Positions 1 through 6,899 of a DNA stretch of 10,237 bases are shown here, piece by piece. Both the position numbers and the translations under genes were made by a program. Origin of the DNA: an uncultured Gallionellaceae bacterium. Its GTDB lineage: Bacteria > Pseudomonadota > Gammaproteobacteria > Burkholderiales > Sulfuricellaceae. Positions within the stretch are counted from its first letter, which is position 1; every line of letters starts with the position of its first letter. The stretch spans positions 1-10,237 of the forward strand of contig CALMWM010000475.1 in NCBI GenBank assembly GCA_937873435.1, in the 5' to 3' direction. The notes under the pieces were generated by a model. The model was not told the origin of the DNA. It worked only from the letters and a program-made list of their open reading frames with translations, and did not search any database.

Positions 1-439
1 GCAGGGTGCTTCCGGCATCCACGTCGGCACCATGGGCTACGGCAAGATGGAAGGCGAAGGCGACGACAAGGTCATCGCCTACATGATCGAGCGCGATGAG
101 TGCCAGGGCCCGGTCTACTTCCAGAAGTGGTACGGCATGAAGCCCACCACCCCGATTATCTCCGGCGGCATGAACGCGCTGCGCCTGCCAGGCTTCTTCG
201 AGAACCTCGGCCACGGCAACGTGATCAACACCTCCGGCGGCGGCTCTTACGGCCACATCGACAGCCCGGCGGCTGGCGCAATCTCCCTGCGCCAGTCCTA
301 CGAGTGCTGGAAATCCGGCGCCGACCCGATCGAATTCGCGAAAGAGCACAAGGAATTCGCCCGCGCATTCGAGTCCTTCCCGAAAGATGCCGACAAGATC
401 TTCCCCGGCTGGCGCGAAAAGCTGGGCGTGCACAAGTAA
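1..439 (+). CDS. cbbM: Form II ribulose-1,5-bisphosphate carboxylase/oxygenase, C-terminal part (5' end outside window)
   Basis: Form II RubisCO carboxylates ribulose-1,5-bisphosphate in the Calvin cycle, in the cytoplasm, and works as a dimer or multimer of large subunits without a small subunit. The reading frame is already open at base 2 and gives about 145 residues, roughly the last third of a ~460-residue protein. It opens with QGASGIHVGTMGYGKMEG, a form II signature around the end of the alpha/beta barrel. It continues with the SGGMNALR and TSGGGSYGHIDSP stretches, which in this family hold the two phosphate groups of the substrate, and ends EKLGVHK before TAA. The first ATG in view (base 32) is internal and is not the start. 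The gene is followed by a terminator. Its activase genes cbbQ and cbbO lie about 6.4 kb downstream on the same strand. Identification is firm; only the missing N-terminus is unknown. Confidence 0.97.
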   Translation, partial: QGASGIHVGTMGYGKMEGEGDDKVIAYMIERDECQGPVYFQKWYGMKPTTPIISGGMNALRLPGFFENLGHGNVINTSGGGSYGHIDSPAAGAISLRQSYECWKSGADPIEFAKEHKEFARAFESFPKDADKIFPGWREKLGVHK

Positions 440-496
440 GAGCGCGTTCAGGCAACACCACACACTCTCCGGTCGCGCAGCTGCCGGAGAGCTGGA

Positions 497-535
497 AAAG
501 GCACTGGCGGCAACGTCGGTGCCTTTCTTTCTTGT
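497..535 (+). terminator. Rho-independent terminator after cbbM
   Basis: An 8-bp perfect stem (AAAGGCAC at 497-504, GTGCCTTT at 519-526) with a 14-base loop runs into a T-rich tail (TTTCTTTCTTGT). Just upstream a second perfect stem (CTCTCCGG at 465-472, CCGGAGAG at 484-491) has no T tract and may protect the 3' end. The position 58 bases after the cbbM stop fits termination of the RubisCO transcript, so cbbM is probably not cotranscribed with the genes that follow. Confidence 0.75.
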
Positions 536-585
536 CAATCTGGAATACGTTCTTTGACGGAAACTGTAAGAGCAAATCGCTGTTT

Positions 586-591
586 TATTAT
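586..591 (+). promoter_or_regulatory. Possible -10 element of the diguanylate cyclase gene
   Basis: TATTAT (5 of 6 matches to the sigma-70 -10 box) lies 30 bases before the ATG in an AT-rich patch after the cbbM terminator. A TTGACG at 554-559 resembles a -35 box but is 26 bases away, too far for a normal promoter, so the assignment is weak. Confidence 0.3.
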
Positions 592-620
592 CCATCGCGG
601 AAAAACGCAGAGGCTAAATC

Positions 621-2225
621 ATGCAGGCTGAATCGGGGCAGAAATCGAAAAGCGCAACTAGACACGGCACCCTGGGTTTGCTCGGAGACGGCCGCGAGGT
701 TACGCGTTTGCGCCTGCTGTTCCTGGTGCCGCTGGCTATCGCCATTCTTGCCATCTTAATGGCACTGATGTTCGCGCTGTACTGGCACGAGCATAACTCC
801 GTACAGAAGGGCGTGATGCGCATCCGCGCCTCGGCTCAGGACTTCTACGAGGACAGCATCCGCTACGATGCCCACGCACTCCGGGCGGTTATGGACGCGC
901 TCCGCCGCGATCCTGCCCTGCAAGCCGCGCTGGCGAACAAAGACCGGCAGCGGCTGTTGATGCGCAGCGCCACACTGTTCGAGGAACTCAAGAAAGATTA
1001 CGCGATCACCCATCTCTACTTCAACGGTACCGACCGGGTGAACCTGTTGCGCGTACACACCCCCAATCGTCACGGCGACCGGATCGACCGGGTCACCACA
1101 CTGGCTGCCGAGCGGGATGGCACTACCGCCTTTGGCGTTGAGCTCGGCCCCCTGGGCACTTTCACGTTGCGCCTGGTGACCCCCTGGTACGACGAGACCA
1201 CACGCCAGTTGTTAGGCTACGTGGAGCTCGGCATGGAAATCGACCGGGTCTTGCAGAAGCTGCGCGACTTCTTCGGGGTCGAAGTGTTCGTGCTGGTTCA
1301 CAAGGATCGTCTCGACCGTCAAAAGTGGGAAGACGGGATGCGCGCCTTGGGGCGCACCCCCGACTGGGAGCGCTTCCCCGCCATGGTACTGGGTAGCCAG
1401 GCCACTCAAACCGTCCCACCCCTGCTCGCCGAGCGCTTGGCTCGTGGGGAACTGGGCGATTCGAATGCGATTACCGAAGCGGCATATGGCGGTGCTTCCT
1501 ACCGGATTGCATATCTGCCGCTCCAGGATGCGGGGAACCGCACCGTAGCGCACATGGTGCTGATCGCGGATGTCTCGCGGGAAACCAATGCGGCGCTCGA
1601 TACGGTGTATGCCGGCGGCCTGACCGCACTGGCGGCAGGTGTCCTGCTGCTGGTATTTTTCAACTGGCAGGTACAGCGCATCGGTCGGCGCATCGAGAGC
1701 GACGCACAGGCGCTGGAACAGCTCGCCACCCATGACGGCCTGACCGGGTTATATAACCACCGTACTTTCTATACATTCCTTGAAGAAGAAGTCGCCCGCG
1801 CCAAGCGCTACCGGCACCCTCTCTCCCTGCTGATGATCGACATCGACCATTTCAAGCAGGTCAACGACACCCATGGGCATCAGGCGGGCGATGCGATCTT
1901 GCGGGGCCTGAGCGAGCGGCTCGCCGAACATGTCCGGGATGTCGATCGCGTATTCCGTTACGGCGGCGAGGAAGTCACGGCGATCCTGCCCGATACGGAT
2001 GCCGCCTTCGATCTGGCCGAACGCTTGCGGGCTGCGGTTGAAGCGACGCCATTTATCACCGGTACGGGAAAAGCCATCGGCATCACCGTGAGCATCGGAA
2101 CGGCAAGTTTCCCCAGCCACGCGGACACCGCTCAGGCACTGGTGTCCGCCGCCGACACAGCGCTGTACGCAGCCAAACGGGCGGGGCGCAACCAAGTATG
2201 CCGTTTCGAAAATCCTGGCGATTGA
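621..2225 (+). CDS. Membrane-bound diguanylate cyclase with periplasmic dCache-type sensor and GGDEF domain (GGEEV variant)
   Basis: Predicted to make cyclic di-GMP from two GTP at the cytoplasmic face of the inner membrane in response to a periplasmic signal. The 534-residue protein has a first membrane helix at about 32-53 and a periplasmic region at about 55-325. That region contains HLYFNGTDRVNLLRVHTP (from residue 131) and GVELGPLGTFTLR, motifs typical of the dCache_3 (double sensory) family. A second helix lies at about 331-349, a short linker helix follows, and then a GGDEF domain at about 366-530. Seen in the GGDEF domain: the DGLTGLYNHR entry motif, the metal-binding LLMIDIDHFKQVNDTHGH strand, and the inhibitory I-site RDVD at 439-442 placed exactly five residues before the signature. 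The signature reads GGEEV (448-452) instead of GG(D/E)EF; the catalytic GGEE is intact, so activity is likely but not certain. The ATG has an AGAGG ribosome site 7 bases upstream. The ligand is unknown. Confidence 0.9.
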   Translation: MQAESGQKSKSATRHGTLGLLGDGREVTRLRLLFLVPLAIAILAILMALMFALYWHEHNSVQKGVMRIRASAQDFYEDSIRYDAHALRAVMDALRRDPALQAALANKDRQRLLMRSATLFEELKKDYAITHLYFNGTDRVNLLRVHTPNRHGDRIDRVTTLAAERDGTTAFGVELGPLGTFTLRLVTPWYDETTRQLLGYVELGMEIDRVLQKLRDFFGVEVFVLVHKDRLDRQKWEDGMRALGRTPDWERFPAMVLGSQATQTVPPLLAERLARGELGDSNAITEAAYGGASYRIAYLPLQDAGNRTVAHMVLIADVSRETNAALDTVYAGGLTALAAGVLLLVFFNWQVQRIGRRIESDAQALEQLATHDGLTGLYNHRTFYTFLEEEVARAKRYRHPLSLLMIDIDHFKQVNDTHGHQAGDAILRGLSERLAEHVRDVDRVFRYGGEEVTAILPDTDAAFDLAERLRAAVEATPFITGTGKAIGITVSIGTASFPSHADTAQALVSAADTALYAAKRAGRNQVCRFENPGD

Positions 2226-2322
2226 TCAGGCCCGCAAACGCCATCAGCTCTTCAAGGAAACCGGCTTCGGCGATACGGCTTCCTAAACAACCGTTTGAGG
2301 CTGAAGAAGCCGCACGACTGGC

Positions 2323-2721
2323 TTAAGGGAATGCGCGCCGGTATTTTGCCGCCAAATCCGCATCCATCGTCGCCAGATGGTTGCGGAACCAGTCCGGCAC
2401 GCCTTCCGCCAAGTAAGCGCGAACAAAGGGGAAACGGCCTTTTTCGGCGCGGGTGCGCATCTGGCCCAACTCCGCCAATACCCGCCGGTGCTCCGCTTCG
2501 TGTTCGGTGCGCGAGCCCAGCGCACACGCTTCCATCATCCCGGATTCATGTTCGAAATGCGCGCGGGTGTGGTCGAGCAGGGTATCCAGGATAGGCAACA
2601 GCTCCACATCCGCTGCGCGTTGTGCGCGGATGAGCAAATCCACGAACTCGCGATGTGTCGCGTCCATCTCCGGCAGGTTGAGGGAATGTACTTCGTCGTT
2701 CCAGGCAAATTCGGTTTTCAT
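2323..2721 (-). CDS. Bacteriohemerythrin, single-domain diiron O2-binding protein
   Basis: Small cytoplasmic four-helix protein expected to bind O2 reversibly at a non-haem diiron centre; relatives act in O2 storage, delivery or sensing. From the ATG at 2721 it is 132 residues, the usual length for the family. It begins with the expected FAWNDEVHSLNLPEMDATH segment. All seven iron ligands are in place: H23, H55 and E59 (HFEHE), H74 and H78 (HEAEH), H115 and D120 (HLATMD). An in-frame GTG at 2778 would add 19 residues with no resemblance to the family, so the ATG at 2721 is preferred. Its only Shine-Dalgarno candidate (GGAG) is 13 bases away, so the start is not strongly marked. The gene lies opposite to its neighbours, with its 3' end facing the cyclase gene and its 5' end facing the riboswitch leader. 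What it serves is not shown by the sequence; O2 handling near an O2-sensitive form II RubisCO is an inference. Confidence 0.93.
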   Translation of the reverse strand: MKTEFAWNDEVHSLNLPEMDATHREFVDLLIRAQRAADVELLPILDTLLDHTRAHFEHESGMMEACALGSRTEHEAEHRRVLAELGQMRTRAEKGRFPFVRAYLAEGVPDWFRNHLATMDADLAAKYRRAFP

Positions 2722-2858
2722 GGTGAAATGGGGGCTCCGGAAAAAATTGGGGGTAATCCCGACATCATCGCCAGACACTAACCCATTCGCCGCCGAAGTT
2801 CAAACCGAATCGGGCAAGCGCATTGCGCCCGGTGCAATTGAGTGCTACGTTTACATTA
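2722..2858. other. Divergent intergenic region between the hemerythrin gene and the riboswitch leader
   Basis: This stretch, together with the leader up to 3053, has no gene. It must hold the promoters for hemerythrin (-) and the riboswitch/HDOD transcript (+). On the plus strand TACATT (2852-2857) or TACGTT (2846-2851, 16 bases after TTGCGC at 2824-2829) could be a -10 box placing the transcript start at the edge of the aptamer. On the minus strand no convincing -35/-10 pair is seen. An in-frame run without stops continues upstream of the HDOD start through this region, but it has no protein-like character. Confidence 0.35.
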
Positions 2859-2947
2859 GTTGATCAGGGCAAACCGGTCCGAAAGGCAGGGACGCAAAGC
2901 TACCGGTCTAATGAGCTTGTTAGCTCGATGACAGCGGGGCTGCCAAA
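2859..2947 (+). ncRNA. Cyclic di-GMP-I riboswitch (GEMM-I aptamer)
   Basis: The RNA matches the conserved core of the GEMM-I class nearly base for base: CAGGGCAAACC (2865-2875), a GAAA tetraloop (2881-2884), GGGACGCAAAGC (2889-2900) and CCGGTCTAA (2903-2911). A perfect hairpin follows (GAGCT 2913-2917, TGTT loop, AGCTC 2922-2926), then CAGCGGGGCTGCC (2932-2944). In known members the GAAA loop docks into a receptor in the other stem and c-di-GMP binds at the three-way junction. The stem under the GAAA loop is imperfect (CC/GG at each end with mismatches between). GTTG (2859-2862) and CAAC (2952-2955) could form an outer closing pair. It lies 106 bases before the HDOD start on the same strand, so that gene is the expected target. 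Confidence 0.93.
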
Positions 2948-2955
2948 AAAACAAC

Positions 2956-3053
2956 GATGCCGGCGAAATACCGGCGCATATGGCGGTTATATCGCGCACA
3001 CCCAAGCGCGCCCTCGATCTCGGAACCGAGTTGTATCCTTAGAGGTTACTGCC
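2956..3053 (+). promoter_or_regulatory. Riboswitch expression platform and ribosome binding site of the HDOD gene
   Basis: The leader after the aptamer holds three small stems: GCCGG/CCGGC (2959-2963 with 2971-2975), CGCGC/GCGCG (2993-2997 with 3006-3010) and CTCG/CGAG around GAAC (3019-3030). None is followed by a run of T, so a classic transcription terminator is not seen. The Shine-Dalgarno AGAGG (3041-3045) is 8 bases before the ATG. CCTC at 3012-3015 could pair with its GAGG, which would allow translational control. Whether c-di-GMP turns the gene on or off cannot be told from the sequence. Confidence 0.5.
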
Positions 3054-3932
3054 ATGTTGAATCAAACTGAAAGTGCCGAAGTCGCCGCCGATTTCGTTTC
3101 CGACATTCTCAAGACCATCACCATCCCCCCCTGCCCGGCTATCGTCGCAGCACTGTTGCAGGAGTCGCGCCAGCCGGAGGTCGATTTTCACAAGATCGTC
3201 CGCCTCATCAGCGGCGACCTGAGCCTGGCGGCGTCGATGATGAAGACCGCCAATTCACCCTTCTTCGCCTTGCGCAACAAGGTTCAGAATGTCCAACATG
3301 CCGCCGCGGTTCTCGGACTCAAGAACATCATCAATATCGTCAACGGGTTGACGCTACAGCGCACCCTGTCGCCCAAGGGCGTGAACATGGCGCGCTTCTG
3401 GGACCGCTCGAACTTCCATGCGATGGTTTCGTCCCAACTGGCGCGCCACGTGCCGGGCCTCAACAAGGAGGACGCCTACACCTTCGGCCTCTTTCACGAC
3501 TGCGGCATTCCGATCCTGATGCAGCGTTTCCCCGACTACAAGGATACGCTCGCGCTGGCCAACCGTTCCCCGCAGCCGGTGTGGGAAGTGGAGAACGAGC
3601 GCCACGGCACCGACCATGTGGCGATCGGATCAATGCTGGCACACAACTGGCAGTTGCCGGAACTCATCGTCCAGGCGATCCGCCTGCATCACAACCTCGA
3701 AATCCTCAGCGACACCTCAGCGGACATAGCCGACGAAATCCGCGCCCTGACCGCCATCTCGCTGTTGGCCGACCACTTGATCGCCGGCTTTCTGGGCGCA
3801 CCGGACGAAACCGAATGGGTGCTGCATGGCGCGAGCGCCCTGAACTACCTGGGTTTCAACGAGGAGGAATTCGAAGACCTGCGCGCCGAGATCAATGAAG
3901 AACTCAGCGCGGTTAACGAAGACCGCGGCTGA
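3054..3932 (+). CDS. HDOD-domain protein, probable c-di-GMP-riboswitch-controlled signalling protein
   Basis: A 292-residue cytoplasmic protein with an HDOD domain (about 18-220), a degenerate relative of the HD phosphohydrolase fold found in bacterial signalling proteins and generally thought to bind partners rather than hydrolyse a substrate. Typical segments are IPPCPAIVAALL (24-35), ISGDLSLAASMMKTANSPFF, GLFHDCG (H148, D149), DHVAIGSMLAHNWQLPE and the IRLHHN stretch (H212, H213). The C-terminal 70 residues are helical and acidic with no domain I recognise. The start is set at the ATG at 3054, with AGAGG 8 bases upstream. The reading frame is open further upstream, but that part overlaps the riboswitch and is not protein-like. 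The gene stands alone downstream of the aptamer and faces the histidine kinase gene across a 27-base gap. Its cellular target is unknown. Confidence 0.9.
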   Translation: MLNQTESAEVAADFVSDILKTITIPPCPAIVAALLQESRQPEVDFHKIVRLISGDLSLAASMMKTANSPFFALRNKVQNVQHAAAVLGLKNIINIVNGLTLQRTLSPKGVNMARFWDRSNFHAMVSSQLARHVPGLNKEDAYTFGLFHDCGIPILMQRFPDYKDTLALANRSPQPVWEVENERHGTDHVAIGSMLAHNWQLPELIVQAIRLHHNLEILSDTSADIADEIRALTAISLLADHLIAGFLGAPDETEWVLHGASALNYLGFNEEEFEDLRAEINEELSAVNEDRG

Positions 3933-3959
3933 CCGGCGCCCAGCCAGTGCCGAGGTTCC

Positions 3960-6638
3960 TCATGCAGCGCTCGCCGGCTGTCCCCGGCTAGCCTGCCCGG
4001 CAGGCAGAGTCACGATAAATTCCGCCCCCTCACCGCTATTGCGAAACCGCAGGGTGCCTTGCATATGGCGCTCGACGATGGTTCGCGCCATGTAAAGGCC
4101 GATCCCCGTCCCATTTTCCTTGGTGGTGAAGTAGGGATCGAAGATTTTCTCCGCGAAATCGTCGGGTATGCCCCCAGCATTGTCGCGCACCTTGATCGTG
4201 GCCTGAGTCTCGTTCGCATCGGTTTCGATTTCGATCGCGCGCAGGGCAGACCTTTTCTGAACCAGGGCTTCCTTGGCGTTGCCGATGAGATTTACCAGCA
4301 CCTGGGCCAGCGCATTCTGGTTCCCCCAAACCTGAATATCGGCTCCGTTGCGTTCGATCACCTTGATGTTATTGCTCTGCAGGCTAGCCGCGACCAGGCT
4401 TAAGGCATCCCGCACAGCTTCATTGATGTCGAAAAATCCTTTCTGCTGATCGGGGCGAAAGAAATCGCGGAAGTCGTCGATGGTTTTCGACATGAGCTGG
4501 ATCGAGTGCATGGCTTTGTCGATGTATTCTTGCAGCCCTTCCTGATCGAGCACTTTATCCTCGAAATCCACACCGATGTTCTGCACCACCAGGCCAAGGT
4601 GGCTCAAGGGCTGGCGCCACTGATGGGCGATATTGCCGATCATCTCGCCCAAGGCTGCGTGGCGAGCTTGCTGGATGAGGATATGTTCCTGCGCCATGCT
4701 CTTGGTCACTTCGTCGGCCACGCGCTGCGCCAGGCTCTTGTTGAGCTCTCGCAATGCCTCCTCGGCTTCGGCCCGCGCGGTGATGTCTAGCATCATCGAC
4801 AGCTGCCAGCTCCGGCCCTCCACCTCAATCGGCTCGACCGACATCAGCACGCGGCGGACTCCCCCGGTTTTCCTGCGCAACTGCGTTTCAAGATTCCGCA
4901 CGTGACCATCCTGCTCCAGCAGGCGGATCATCTGTACGTGATCCTGCGGATCGTTATAAATATCCAGTTCCTGACATGTCCGCCCGATGATCTCGGCGCG
5001 CTCGAATCCGAACATCGCCAAGGCTGCGTCGTTGACCTCGACGTATCTGCCATTGGACATCTGGATTAAGGTTATCGCAATCGGACTGGCCTGGAAAACC
5101 GCCGAGAAACGCCGCTCGCTCTCCTGCAATTCGGCTGTGCGCTGTGCCACCCGCTCTTCGAGGCTCGCATTGAGCCGGCGGATTTCCGCCTCGGCTTGCT
5201 TGCGTGCACTGATGTCGCGGGCTATCCCGACGCCATACCAATTGCCGTCGACCTGCATGGCCGAGAGCGACAATTCAATGGGGAAGCCCGTGCCGTCCTT
5301 GCGCTGGGCGCTGAGTTCCAGCGTCTGGCCGACCGCAGCCCCCTCACCGCTGGTTGCGAATTTTGCCAGCCCTTGCTGCGCCAGCGCCCGAGTATCGGGC
5401 GGGCAAATAAAATCATGCAATGCCTGCCCCATTACCTCTTCCCGGGAAAAACCGAACAAGCTCTCGGCGGCGGCATTCCACCAGGTAATGCACCCTTTTT
5501 CCCCATCGATGATGATAAAGGCGTCGCGGGCGTTGTCCGAAGCGACCCGGAATTTTTTCTCGCTATTCTCCAGTTGATTCATCGTCGCCTGAATTAGTGC
5601 GGCATCGTGCTGCTTGCGGCGCTGGAATACGGCATTGGCAATGACCGCGAAAACCATAAAAACCGCCAGCAAGCTCAACTGGATCGCCGCGCGTTCGCGC
5701 CAGGGGGTGTAGGTTGCCCATAAGTCGCGGCTGACCGCCACCACCAGCGGGCTGTCGATAGGCGCTGCGACAGGCCGTATGGTGCGCAGCGCCATCATGC
5801 GCTGCTCGCCGGTGGTGTAGGCCATACCCGTCAGCAGGCTCGCGGCACGTCCGCTTTGCTGGTGGCGGGTAAAAAGAGACTCGGGCACCATGAGATTTTT
5901 CCCCTCCACGCCGGCACGGTGCGGGACAAACGTGAACAACAGTCCGCCACCGTGGATGATGGAAGCCCAGAGATCGGGAGCATATTGCACCGAACCCAGC
6001 AGGGTTTCGAAATAAGCCGTATCCAGTGTGGCGGCAACGATTCCGGCAAACTGGCCGTCCGCGCTTTCGACCCGCAGCACCAGATTCATCCCCCACACGC
6101 CGAGCACGGTCTTGAAGGGCGCCCCAAGGTGGACCTTGGTAACATCCAGACCGTCGCGGCCAGCCTGGAAATAAGCCCGCTCGGCGAAATTCCTGCCGAT
6201 CAATTCGCGCCGGTTGGCGGCAAGCACCGTTCCCCGCGCATCCATGAGCAGCAGCGTCCGCACCCCGGGAAGCGCTTCCCCCAGCGTCACCAGCTGGCCG
6301 GATAAACGCTCAAGATGACGCTGGTCGCCGTGATCCTTGGGAAGGCCGGCCCTGACACGTTGAAGCACGCCGATTGTCGAATCCAGTTGAGCGACGAGGT
6401 TCTTCTCGATGACGTTGGCCTGGGTTTCCAGGTTCCGCTGCGCCCGAAACGTGGCCCCTCGGTAGTCGCTATACACCGACCAAGCCACCAGCCCGGCCAC
6501 GGCAACCAGCATCAGGCCCAGCTTCAGCCAACTGTCGCGTACGGTCTGCCTCAGCAGCATCTGCGGGTCTGCCATGCGTTCTCCACGGGAATACCGGATC
6601 GCTATTCGGGACACGGCCTGCAGGCTATCTCTACGCAT
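3960..6638 (-). CDS. Membrane sensor histidine kinase: Cache - PAS - PAS - HisKA - HATPase
   Basis: Predicted to autophosphorylate on histidine in response to a periplasmic ligand and to pass the phosphate to an unidentified response regulator. From the ATG at 6638 it has 892 residues: a membrane helix at 38-55, a periplasmic Cache-like sensor at about 60-312 (with RAYFQAGRDG and GIVAATLDTAYFETLL segments), a second helix at 318-338, PAS domains at about 357-477 and 507-625 each followed by a coiled linker, then the kinase core. The H-box is GNIAHQWRQPLSHL with H672, of the HQWRQPL type. The N-box is NLIGNAKEAL (near 785), G1 is DNAGGIP (from D819), and G2 is GTGIGL (near 845), preceded by FDPYFTTKE. 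No receiver domain is fused and no response regulator lies in the window. Two starts are plausible: ATG 6638 (GAGG 6 bases upstream) and ATG 6575 (GGAGA 5-6 bases upstream, giving 871 residues beginning MADPQML). The second has the stronger ribosome site. Confidence 0.93.
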   Translation of the reverse strand: MRRDSLQAVSRIAIRYSRGERMADPQMLLRQTVRDSWLKLGLMLVAVAGLVAWSVYSDYRGATFRAQRNLETQANVIEKNLVAQLDSTIGVLQRVRAGLPKDHGDQRHLERLSGQLVTLGEALPGVRTLLLMDARGTVLAANRRELIGRNFAERAYFQAGRDGLDVTKVHLGAPFKTVLGVWGMNLVLRVESADGQFAGIVAATLDTAYFETLLGSVQYAPDLWASIIHGGGLLFTFVPHRAGVEGKNLMVPESLFTRHQQSGRAASLLTGMAYTTGEQRMMALRTIRPVAAPIDSPLVVAVSRDLWATYTPWRERAAIQLSLLAVFMVFAVIANAVFQRRKQHDAALIQATMNQLENSEKKFRVASDNARDAFIIIDGEKGCITWWNAAAESLFGFSREEVMGQALHDFICPPDTRALAQQGLAKFATSGEGAAVGQTLELSAQRKDGTGFPIELSLSAMQVDGNWYGVGIARDISARKQAEAEIRRLNASLEERVAQRTAELQESERRFSAVFQASPIAITLIQMSNGRYVEVNDAALAMFGFERAEIIGRTCQELDIYNDPQDHVQMIRLLEQDGHVRNLETQLRRKTGGVRRVLMSVEPIEVEGRSWQLSMMLDITARAEAEEALRELNKSLAQRVADEVTKSMAQEHILIQQARHAALGEMIGNIAHQWRQPLSHLGLVVQNIGVDFEDKVLDQEGLQEYIDKAMHSIQLMSKTIDDFRDFFRPDQQKGFFDINEAVRDALSLVAASLQSNNIKVIERNGADIQVWGNQNALAQVLVNLIGNAKEALVQKRSALRAIEIETDANETQATIKVRDNAGGIPDDFAEKIFDPYFTTKENGTGIGLYMARTIVERHMQGTLRFRNSGEGAEFIVTLPAGQASRGQPASAA

Positions 6639-6689
6639 GTCGTGCCTCGTTGGTGACCTGAAAGCTTATTTTTCAAGACACTGTCGTTG

Positions 6690-6716
6690 ATTATAGCCAG
6701 CAATAAATTTTATCAA
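6690..6716 (-). promoter_or_regulatory. Probable sigma-70 promoter of the histidine kinase gene
   Basis: Read on the minus strand, TTGATA (6716-6711, 5 of 6 matches) and a perfect TATAAT (6695-6690) are 15 bases apart. This is a short but usable spacing in a locally AT-rich patch, 52 bases before the longer kinase start. The -35 box overlaps the left arm of the inverted repeat at 6712-6729. Confidence 0.5.
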
Positions 6717-6729
6717 ATGATTATTTGAT
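6712..6729. promoter_or_regulatory. Inverted repeat, possible operator in the kinase-cbbQ divergent region
   Basis: A perfect 7-bp inverted repeat (ATCAAAT, spacer GATT, ATTTGAT) covers the -35 region of the kinase promoter in the 261-base space between the divergently read kinase and cbbQ genes. Such placement suits a dimeric regulator that blocks the kinase promoter or acts on both sides. It is not a standard FNR box, because the half-sites are in the wrong order. The site matches no operator I can name. Confidence 0.35.
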
Positions 6730-6899
6730 TGCCGGCCATCCGATTTTTTCGTGCCATATCAAGCCGCAAGCAAGCAAGGCCCAGCAACAATAGATAAACA
6801 ATTACTTATCCTTGCAATAAAAAACCATGACTATTATTTATGGGAAACCTGCGTATCATGTCTATCGAACGACCCCGGATATGCAAAGAGGAAAACGCC

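Noticed and set aside
2161..2286. Protein-like open frame across the end of the cyclase gene (reading ...KILAIDQARKRHQLFKETGF... then a stop)
   Set aside because: It overlaps the GGDEF C-terminus in another frame, and the cyclase ends in the normal way for its family (ALYAAKRAGRNQV). No start or known family; at most a relic, more likely chance.
2956..3035. Intrinsic terminator downstream of the riboswitch aptamer
   Set aside because: Stems are present, but none is followed by a T run.
2823..3053. Upstream extension of the HDOD reading frame by 77 codons
   Set aside because: It runs through the riboswitch and leader, has no ribosome site at its TTG and no protein-like composition; the ATG at 3054 has a good Shine-Dalgarno.
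6712..6729. FNR/CRP-type binding site
   Set aside because: FNR boxes read TTGAT-N4-ATCAA; here the half-sites are reversed (ATCAA-N8-TTGAT), so only an unnamed dyad is supported.
6765..6778. Tandem GCAA units upstream of cbbQ as a phase-variable repeat
   Set aside because: Only about three units, in non-coding sequence; too short to suggest slippage control.
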